DNA from: CAUZFZ01 sp964431285
GTDB lineage: Bacteria; Planctomycetota; Planctomycetia; Planctomycetales; Planctomycetaceae
Reading direction: 5' to 3'
NCBI GenBank assembly: GCA_964431285.1
Contig: CAYSJO010000771.1
Span: 1-6,544, forward strand
Length of the DNA: 6,544 bases
Shown: piece after piece, positions 1-5,758 of the stretch
Numbering within the stretch: the first letter of the stretch is position 1
How the letters are laid out: each line of letters begins with the position of its first letter
Program-made: the position numbers and the translations under genes
Notes under the pieces: generated by a model
Database searches by the model: none
The model's input: the letters and a program-made list of their open reading frames with translations, nothing else
Told to the model about the DNA's origin: nothing

Positions 1-2597
1 CTGCCGTCCCACCAGACGTCCAATGAGTCGAAGTCGGTGTCAGCGGGCAGTCGGATATCGAGGCTGCCAGGTTGACCGGCCACGTAATAGACAGCCTCCA
101 TGTGAATGCCACTCTGGCGAATGCGGGATCGCAGGACAGCACGCTGAATGGCGAACCGCTCGATCGCATGCTCGGCACTGACCTGCAAATTCAGCGGAAC
201 AGTTCGCGGCGCATCGGCGTCTGGTGCGGCGGTCGCGACCCACGCGGTTGCAGCGCCTGGCAGCAATTCGTTCTTCCATGCCGGGTCACCGATCTGAACA
301 TCAATGCTCGACGGCCGATCGATGTACAGCCGAGTGATCTCGGGGACAGCGTCTGATGACTGAATCAGAGGGACGACGACTGCAAGGTCCCTTCCGGAAT
401 CACTGTTCATTGGCAGCGAAAAGGACGTGACAATCTCGAATTCGCCCCACATATCCTCCGGCAAAGCCAGCCGAAACTGTCTTGCGGATTCATCGTCAAG
501 TCCGTTCGGTTCCGGCGAAAGTTCACGATCCGATTCTTCAGACTCGCCCGGAAGACGCAGTGAAAAGGCAACATTCCGGGCGGTGATGACAGGCAGAGGC
601 ACCATGAGCCGGACGGCCGATAACGGGGCGTACGACACAGAGTACCCCAGCGTCTGCTTTACACGAATGCGGTCACGCGTGAACGACAGGTTTGCCACCG
701 AGTCGCATGTGACCAACTGCTCGTGGGCAGTCGCGGTAGCCGTGAACGCCAGATTCGTCGAAGTCAAATCCCATGTCTGTTCTCGCTGATTCCTGGGAAT
801 TCGCGTCGCGGCGTCGCGGTTTGAGTCGTTCGTGCTCTGACGGGCACTTGTGTCGTTTCCCACCTCAAGAATGCTCTCGATGCTGGCCGCGTTTGTAACA
901 CCCAGTTCGCCGATTGGAACGGGCAGCACATCCACGCCCGGAATGGTTAGTGGAAACGGCTTTCCGTCGGCCACGATCGGCCGGCTGCTATTCAATTCAA
1001 TCTGCAGGAGCCCCTGAGTGTTTGTCTGGCCGCCCTCAAGGACCAGCTGAACCGGACCGTCCTGCTGGCCGGCAGCCTGAACGATGATGCTGACCTGTTC
1101 GGGATTCTCCAATTCGGCTCGTCGCCATCCATTGACTTCGACCTGTTGCCAGCTCTCCGACTGAAAACCCGACCATTGCAACGGGATTCGTTCGAGTGAT
1201 CCGTTGAAGACCTGGACGTCAAGGAACATCGTGAGTTCCGCCCTCGTCTCACGAAAAGTGAGATCGTAGGAAGGCGTGACGCGAAAACTGGCAGCGATCC
1301 GACTGACCGTGTACGCGATGCGGGCGTCATCAGACAAAAGACGCCAGGCCTGATCAATTGGCTGAGTCTGACGCAGGCGAGAATTCGCAAGCGTGCGCAA
1401 AGTCCTGGCCGGGACCTGCTGCACACTACGTGTCTGCGCCTCGATGCGCTGCAGACGATGCCCGTCCGCCACAGCAACACTCAGCCAGTTCTCCGCTCGC
1501 ACCGCGTCTTTCAGTCGCAGACTTCCCAGCAGAACTGGATCGTCGTCGTCGGTCGCGGCCGACGACAATTCCCAGTGGAGTTCGATCGGACCAGTCGTGC
1601 TGCCTGCAAATAGAACTCGGAGCGGATTCGACTGAGCGTTTTCGATTTGCACGCCTTTATGCGTGGGACTGCTGACTGACAGGAAGGAGTAACCCGACGG
1701 CAGTTCGACATCCAGTGCGTCAATTGTCCCTGTTGCCGTAATCGATTGAGCCGCTTCGATGACAGCTCCGTCCGGGCCCAGTTCGGCCGACATCACTGTG
1801 CGAGACTGAAGTTCCGTGGTGACGGTGCGCGGAGCCAGCACGGCCTGCCAGGTCAGATCGAGCGACGAACCTAGGCCATCAATCTGAATCGCTGTCTTCG
1901 AATCCGGAAGCTGCCGTGTCCGGGCATCAAGTGATTCATTGGGGACAGTGATACCCATCCCCGGCACAACCAGCTGCAAAGAACTTTGAAAGCTGCCCGG
2001 CAGACTGAGCTGAATACGCTGTGTCCCCCCTGATTCCCGCACTGGCAGGGATACGGTCAGATCAATCTGGTGCTGCCCCGTTCCCGTCAACAGACATGTC
2101 AGCCCGTTCCCGCGTTCCGGTGTTGTGGGCAGGAAAGATCGGGTCCCGGTTCCGGTGTGCGAATGCTTCAGCAACGTGGCTTCGTTAAGCCGCAATGGAA
2201 CACGAACCGTGCCATCCTGTTTCAACACCTGGATGTTGATCTGTACGTCGAGTTTCGCAAACGCACGTCCGTTGTTGTTCCCCTCCTCAGTGACGACCGC
2301 GCCCTCCAGCGACACAGACGACACGTAATACTCAGGCTGGCCGTTGTTCTGAACCTTCTGGCGCTGCTTCACCCATTCACGAAAGGCCTCGACCGAGGCA
2401 CCGGCCGGGACCAGGTAGGCCTGCCCCGTCTCCTCGTGGATCAGTACCACAGAATCATTCGGACCAGCTTCAATCCGCAGCTTCTCTGGCGAGTCGTCAG
2501 CGGGACTGGCGGCAGGCGGGCTCGCTTCATCGGGATCCTGAGCGTCCCCAACGGTCGAAGACACACCAACCAGCATGCCCACGACCATTAGACGCAT
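1..2597 (-). CDS. Large exported beta-rich protein of unknown function (N-terminal 865 residues, runs off left edge)
   Basis: The frame is open without a stop from 2597 to position 1, and codon 865 ends at position 3, so the gene is cut by the window edge. The chosen start gives MRLMVVGMLVGVSSTVGDA, a plausible signal peptide with a hydrophobic core at residues 3-12 and cleavage after GDA. A Pro/Ala/Asp/Glu-rich linker covers about residues 20-37. From about residue 40 the protein alternates hydrophobic and polar residues with many Gly, Thr and Val, as in stacked beta domains. Phrases such as VPLRLNEATLL (133-143), LTGTGQHQIDLTVSLPV (170-186) and LQLVVPG (207-213) resemble very large uncharacterised planctomycete proteins as I remember them. 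I see no catalytic motif and no membrane segment after the signal. In-frame ATGs also occur at 2660, 2645, 2588 and 2576, none with a clear Shine-Dalgarno, and an in-frame stop lies upstream near 2723. The long plus-strand open frames over this gene look like shadows. An exported structural or surface protein is inference; the function is unknown. Confidence 0.85.
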   Translation of the reverse strand, partial: MRLMVVGMLVGVSSTVGDAQDPDEASPPAASPADDSPEKLRIEAGPNDSVVLIHEETGQAYLVPAGASVEAFREWVKQRQKVQNNGQPEYYVSSVSLEGAVVTEEGNNNGRAFAKLDVQINIQVLKQDGTVRVPLRLNEATLLKHSHTGTGTRSFLPTTPERGNGLTCLLTGTGQHQIDLTVSLPVRESGGTQRIQLSLPGSFQSSLQLVVPGMGITVPNESLDARTRQLPDSKTAIQIDGLGSSLDLTWQAVLAPRTVTTELQSRTVMSAELGPDGAVIEAAQSITATGTIDALDVELPSGYSFLSVSSPTHKGVQIENAQSNPLRVLFAGSTTGPIELHWELSSAATDDDDPVLLGSLRLKDAVRAENWLSVAVADGHRLQRIEAQTRSVQQVPARTLRTLANSRLRQTQPIDQAWRLLSDDARIAYTVSRIAASFRVTPSYDLTFRETRAELTMFLDVQVFNGSLERIPLQWSGFQSESWQQVEVNGWRRAELENPEQVSIIVQAAGQQDGPVQLVLEGGQTNTQGLLQIELNSSRPIVADGKPFPLTIPGVDVLPVPIGELGVTNAASIESILEVGNDTSARQSTNDSNRDAATRIPRNQREQTWDLTSTNLAFTATATAHEQLVTCDSVANLSFTRDRIRVKQTLGYSVSYAPLSAVRLMVPLPVITARNVAFSLRLPGESEESDRELSPEPNGLDDESARQFRLALPEDMWGEFEIVTSFSLPMNSDSGRDLAVVVPLIQSSDAVPEITRLYIDRPSSIDVQIGDPAWKNELLPGAATAWVATAAPDADAPRTVPLNLQVSAEHAIERFAIQRAVLRSRIRQSGIHMEAVYYVAGQPGSLDIRLPADTDFDSLDVWWDG

Positions 2598-3009
2598 TGC
2601 AAGCTGGTTAATTGTGGACGCGCAGTGAAATGGAGGTCTTGTCATGAGACAGACTGTCATGCGACGAGCGGATTGGAACCGGAACTGCGTCGAGACCGGA
2701 AAAGATGTGAAGAGCAGAGTCACAGAATGTGATTTCGGCTAGTCCCTTCATGGTATTCCCAGGACAGACGATCCGAAAGCAGCAACCTGGTGGCGATGCC
2801 CATCTGAGTCGAATCTCTCAGCGACTGCCCGTCGAGTGCAATTCTATCGCACGACAGCAGAAGCAATGACGGCTGGGCTCGCTCCGGGTTGTCAGTTGTG
2901 TCAGGTCACGTCGGGATGCCACGCCCTGATGCGACCACCCGCTGGTGTCGGAGCCCACTCGTTGCTGGAGAGTGCGGAAAGCGGCTGACGGGCTGAAAAG
3001 TGGGGCACA
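2598..3009. other. 412-base intergenic stretch with no convincing gene
   Basis: This lies between the stop of the zinc-ribbon gene and the start of the large exported protein. I found no coding frame I would defend. A 31-codon minus-strand frame (ATG at 2752) has no ribosome binding site or recognisable product, and a frame reaching leftward to 2901 overlaps the zinc-ribbon gene and looks like its shadow. No tRNA shape and no strong hairpin followed by a T-run is visible; the best stem near 2950-2975 is only five base pairs (CACTC/GAGTG). The part nearest the large gene holds a small dyad at 2721-2733 and two copies of TGTCATG at 2640-2646 and 2655-2661. It presumably carries the promoter of the large gene, but I could not identify convincing -35/-10 boxes. 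Confidence 0.6.
2721..2733. repeat. Short dyad TCACA-GAA-TGTGA upstream of the large exported gene
   Basis: Two perfect 5-base inverted arms, TCACA and TGTGA, flank a 3-base centre. The dyad sits 124 bases upstream of the chosen start of the large gene, in non-coding sequence. It could be a regulator site, but arms this short also arise by chance. The arm order is the reverse of a CRP site (TGTGA-N6-TCACA), so it should not be read as one. Confidence 0.25.
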
Positions 3010-3582
3010 TCACTCGGCGCGGATATCGACATCACTTGCCGACGAACCGATGGGCTGCGTTGCGTTGAGGAAGTGGTCGATGTGCATGCGCGACCGACGT
3101 ACGCGATATTGGGTGTAAGCCTGCTGATACGAACGGGCGCGGGAAACACCAAGCATCATGCCACAGATTCCAGCCACACCAATCGCAAAGCCGATTCCAG
3201 GATGAATGATTGTCCCGGCATAGACACCCATCGCGACTGCAAAAGCACCAGCAAAGAGACTGGCCATCTCGTTAGGGACCGAACAGCGTCCACGTTTGTC
3301 GACAAGCATCAATGAGTCGCGGCGGCGATGCCAGTCCCGGTCGATACGAGCCATCGCGTTGTGATCGTGCAGCTGTGCGACCTGATTCGCCAGTTGTTCG
3401 GACGTGTCACTGAGTTGTTCTGTGCACCGACCGATCTGCTCAATTGCTTCAGTCCACGCGAGACTTGCGTTTCGTCTCACGGCGAGCCGAGTCTCGCAGT
3501 GCTGGCAAGTGACGTAACTTGCGTTGGTGGGCAACTGCAGCGGTGCTCCGCAGCGGTTACAGACGACTGGAACGAGTTCCAT
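3010..3582 (-). CDS. Zinc-ribbon protein with two transmembrane helices, uncharacterised
   Basis: This 190-residue protein starts MELVPVVCNRCG. Cys8/Cys11 and Cys26/Cys29 form a CxxC-x14-CxxC zinc ribbon of the kind found in many small regulatory or membrane proteins. Residues about 41-92 are polar and helical with heptad-like leucines (EQLSDTSEQLANQVAQL), suggesting a short coiled coil, then a basic stretch DWHRRRD (83-89). Two hydrophobic segments at about 107-126 and 129-146 are separated by HPG and form a membrane hairpin. The C-terminus is basic (VRRSR) then hydrophilic. There is no signal peptide, so the zinc ribbon and tail probably face the cytoplasm, which is inference from the hairpin and positive residues. 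The ATG at 3582 is supported by GGGAGG five bases upstream. The architecture resembles a small planctomycete family as I recall it, with no assigned function. It is divergent from the thioredoxin-like gene and probably transcribed alone. Confidence 0.87.
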   Translation of the reverse strand: MELVPVVCNRCGAPLQLPTNASYVTCQHCETRLAVRRNASLAWTEAIEQIGRCTEQLSDTSEQLANQVAQLHDHNAMARIDRDWHRRRDSLMLVDKRGRCSVPNEMASLFAGAFAVAMGVYAGTIIHPGIGFAIGVAGICGMMLGVSRARSYQQAYTQYRVRRSRMHIDHFLNATQPIGSSASDVDIRAE

Positions 3583-3587
3583 GCTGT

Positions 3588-3593
3588 CCTCCC
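3588..3593 (-). promoter_or_regulatory. Strong Shine-Dalgarno (GGGAGG) of the zinc-ribbon gene
   Basis: On the minus strand GGGAGG (followed by A) lies five bases before the ATG at 3582. It is the strongest ribosome binding site in the window and fixes the start of the 190-residue protein. Confidence 0.8.
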
Positions 3594-3614
3594 GATCGAG
3601 ATTTCGTGCCGCCC

Positions 3615-3644
3615 ATTATACGCCGAAAAGGGCCTGCGGCTCAT
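3615..3644 (-). promoter_or_regulatory. Candidate sigma-70 promoter of the zinc-ribbon gene with perfect TATAAT
   Basis: The minus strand reads TATAAT at 3620-3615, an exact -10 consensus. Eighteen bases upstream is ATGAGC (3644-3639), a poor -35 sharing only the TGA core with TTGACA. Transcription would begin near 3608, leaving a leader of roughly 25 bases that contains the GGGAGG site. Position, strand and the exact -10 fit; the weak -35 keeps confidence moderate. Confidence 0.5.
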
Positions 3645-3760
3645 CTGAGAAAACGCTACGTACCAGAATTGACGACTTCTGCACGTGGCCCGGGTCCTTT
3701 CCTATCCACCAGCCGCTATTCTGCTGTTCCCCAATTCCAACACTTTTAGATTTCCAGCGC

Positions 3761-3764
3761 AGGA
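3761..3764 (+). promoter_or_regulatory. Shine-Dalgarno AGGA selecting the ATG at 3772
   Basis: AGGA lies seven bases before the ATG at 3772. This, with the signal peptide that begins there, favours 3772 over the longer in-frame GTG at 3685, which would add 29 residues ahead of the export signal. Confidence 0.6.
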
Positions 3765-3771
3765 CCCACCC

Positions 3772-4758
3772 ATGTTCGTCTCCCACCTCCGACTACGCGG
3801 TTTCGTGACACTGTTTGTCCTGACGGCTTGTGTCGCGACTGCCAACGCCCAGAATTCGACGCCCGGGTTCGATGCAATCCTCTCTGAGACAACACGTTCG
3901 ACGTTCGAAAAAGTTTCGGTTTACATCGCCGAGAATCCCGACGCCGCCGACCTCGAACGTGCCTACCGCTGGCTGCTGCTGACGTCCGTTGAGCACAACA
4001 TGGAAGTCGAGGGACTGCCAATTGCGACCGCGTATGCCGCGCGGGCCGACGCCGACCCGGCGACGAAAGGAATTGCCGATCAGGTCATCACATTTGGATT
4101 GGCTCGAACCGGCAAAGCGGAAGAGGCAGTGCAGCGGTTCACCAGCCTGCTGCGATTCGCTCGTTTTCAGAGCGGGGGAGCACTGGTCGAATATGGACGC
4201 AGGCTGGCCACCCAGTTGCAGATGGTGCGCGACTTTGCCGCCGCCCGTGCGGTCTATCGAGCGATCGCTGACAAGTTCTTTCTCAATGCCGACGTCCGCA
4301 GAATCTGTGAGAACAAAATTGCCAAACTGGACCTGATCGATCAGTCAGCTCCTGAATTCGGAGTCTCGGACTCCGCGGGTAATAATGTTGAGCTGACGAC
4401 GTTGCAGGGTAAAGTCGTCCTGATCGATTTCTGGGCAACGAATTGTGGACCGTGCGTTGAGGAGATGCCCAACCTGAAGCAGCTCTACAGCGAATATCAC
4501 GACACTGGTTTCGAGATTATTGGCGTCAGCCTCGATGCCGACGCTGGTCTCGTCGAGCAGTTCACCGAACGACGCGGCATCCCGTGGCGAATGGTCATCG
4601 ACAAAGCTGATGTCGATCGTTTACGGCAGCAGTACCTGGTCCCCACGATCCCAGCGCTCTACGTGGTGAGCAAGACCGGCAAGATCCATCAATTCGATGT
4701 GCGTGGAAATGACCTGCGGAAATCAATCGAGTCGTTACTCGCCCCATCAGACGATTGA
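3772..4758 (+). CDS. Exported TlpA/ResA-like thiol-disulfide oxidoreductase with helical N-terminal domain
   Basis: This 328-residue protein has an N-terminal export signal (MFVSHLRLRG, then a hydrophobic run), an alpha-helical domain at about residues 35-190, and a C-terminal thioredoxin fold at about 193-325. The thioredoxin part shows the TlpA-type entry APEFGVSD, the strand KVVLIDFW, the active site FWATNCGPC (redox pair Cys225/Cys228), EEMP right after it, FEIIGVSLD, and the cis-proline strand VPTIPALYVV (Pro294). Family knowledge: such proteins reduce or exchange disulfides outside the cytoplasmic membrane, for example in cytochrome c maturation or envelope protein folding. The position before the first Cys is Asn instead of the common Trp, which may shift redox behaviour. 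The signal is ambiguous: LTAC (17-20) fits a lipobox, while ANA (24-26) before Gln fits signal peptidase I. The helical domain has TPR-like amphipathic helices but no repeat I can align. It stands alone on the plus strand; its specific substrate cannot be read from the context. Confidence 0.93.
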   Translation: MFVSHLRLRGFVTLFVLTACVATANAQNSTPGFDAILSETTRSTFEKVSVYIAENPDAADLERAYRWLLLTSVEHNMEVEGLPIATAYAARADADPATKGIADQVITFGLARTGKAEEAVQRFTSLLRFARFQSGGALVEYGRRLATQLQMVRDFAAARAVYRAIADKFFLNADVRRICENKIAKLDLIDQSAPEFGVSDSAGNNVELTTLQGKVVLIDFWATNCGPCVEEMPNLKQLYSEYHDTGFEIIGVSLDADAGLVEQFTERRGIPWRMVIDKADVDRLRQQYLVPTIPALYVVSKTGKIHQFDVRGNDLRKSIESLLAPSDD

Positions 4759-4788
4759 TCGAACTCGAACGGTTATCCGGGCGCGCCG

Positions 4789-5718
4789 CTACTTGGTCGG
4801 AGTCCCAGAATTGGCAACCTGCTCCGGCGAAAGCAATTCCATCTCCGCCTTCATGCCCGGCAGGATGGTGAAGTCCGGATTGACGAACTCAGCCCAGACC
4901 AGGACGTCTTCCTTGATCGGATTGACGCGCGGCTCGACATAGGTCAGCTGTCCCGTCACTTGTTTCGTTTTTTCTCCCGATAGCTGCACAGTGATTCGCA
5001 CAGGACGGCCTTCCATGCCCTGTCGAATCTTCGATGACGCCATGTGCCCTTCACATCGCAAAGTATCCAGTCGCAGGATGTGAAAGACGGTGGCGCCAGG
5101 CTCGACCCACTCGCCGCGGTTCTTCGCGACCTGCACAACCACACCATCGAGCGACGATCGAATCTCGTGTTTCACAACCTGACGTTTGGCGAGATTCAGT
5201 CTTGACGTCTGTAGTTCCTGTTGCAGAACTGCCGTGCTCTGGGTGAGTTGAGCCTGTTCGATGGCCAGTTCCGCACCCTCGGCAGCGAGCCGAAGCCGAT
5301 CGAGTTCGGTATTTGAAATGACGTTGGAGATTTTCTCGACCGCTTCCAGAGCGCGTTTCAATTCGGCCAGTGAAACCTGATGTGACTTTCGAGCAGCCCG
5401 GACCTGGACGTCGTTCGTGGCAGCATCGCGAGCGATTTTCAGCTCGGTTTCAGCCTGGTCGGCCGTCAACCGAGCGTCCACGTCATCAAGCTGAGCGAGC
5501 AGTTCTCCTGTGCTGACGCGTTGCCCGGGGCGGACAGTGATTTCTCGCAGCACGCCAATTTCACGAGCTGGAATCTTCACCTCTTCGACCAGCGTGATCT
5601 GGGCACCGCGGATCGAAACGGCAGGCGGGGCTTTGTCCACAACGACCGGCTCAACAGCCGTCACGCGCAGAGCAAGAATCGCCAGCAACAGTGCGGTTGG
5701 AATGGCAGTGCGGCTCAT
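4789..5718 (-). CDS. HlyD/RND-type periplasmic adaptor (membrane fusion) protein, second gene of operon
   Basis: This 309-residue protein begins with a signal peptide (hydrophobic residues 6-17, cleavage likely after VTA at 19-21). The layout is that of a membrane fusion protein: first half of a lipoyl-like domain at about 44-80 (VKIPAREIGVLREITVRPGQ, then GELLAQLDD), a long coiled-coil hairpin at about 82-178, second lipoyl half at about 183-213 (IRSSLDGVVVQV, GEWVEPG), and a beta barrel at about 218-297 ending in the typical ILPGMKAEMEL. Adaptors of this class link an inner-membrane transporter to the outer membrane; being exported with no anchor, it would act in the periplasm. The start is supported by GGAG eight bases upstream. 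It follows another adaptor by 40 bases on the same strand, so the two are co-transcribed. It is somewhat short for RND adaptors (often 350-400) because it lacks an extended C-terminal domain. Its substrate is unknown. Confidence 0.92.
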   Translation of the reverse strand: MSRTAIPTALLLAILALRVTAVEPVVVDKAPPAVSIRGAQITLVEEVKIPAREIGVLREITVRPGQRVSTGELLAQLDDVDARLTADQAETELKIARDAATNDVQVRAARKSHQVSLAELKRALEAVEKISNVISNTELDRLRLAAEGAELAIEQAQLTQSTAVLQQELQTSRLNLAKRQVVKHEIRSSLDGVVVQVAKNRGEWVEPGATVFHILRLDTLRCEGHMASSKIRQGMEGRPVRITVQLSGEKTKQVTGQLTYVEPRVNPIKEDVLVWAEFVNPDFTILPGMKAEMELLSPEQVANSGTPTK

Positions 5719-5726
5719 GTCGACGT

Positions 5727-5730
5727 CTCC
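5727..5730 (-). promoter_or_regulatory. Shine-Dalgarno GGAG of the 309-residue adaptor gene
   Basis: On the minus strand GGAG lies eight bases before the ATG at 5718, inside the 40-base gap after the upstream adaptor gene. It supports both the start choice and independent translation initiation within a shared transcript. Confidence 0.7.
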
Positions 5731-5758
5731 AGAGTGGCTGGTAGCCGGGCAGTTGTGT

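Noticed and set aside
1358..1675. Long plus-strand open frames over the large minus-strand gene (also near 72-356, 427-789, 2070-2591)
   Set aside because: They lie opposite a continuous signal-peptide-bearing frame, have Arg/Ser/Cys-rich low-complexity translations and no ribosome binding sites; they are typical shadows in a GC-rich genome.
2608..2752. Small minus-strand gene starting at ATG 2752
   Set aside because: The frame reaches TGA after 31 codons, lacks a ribosome binding site and shows no recognisable features.
2950..2975. Possible terminator after the zinc-ribbon gene (CACTC/GAGTG stem)
   Set aside because: Five-base stem with a nine-base loop and no T-run; too weak to call.
2901..3152. 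Minus-strand 83-codon frame overlapping the end of the zinc-ribbon gene
   Set aside because: More than half lies inside the zinc-ribbon gene in another frame and the translation has no domain-like character.
3685..3771. GTG at 3685 as start of the thioredoxin-like gene
   Set aside because: It would place 29 residues ahead of a well-formed export signal, whereas the ATG at 3772 has AGGA at proper spacing.
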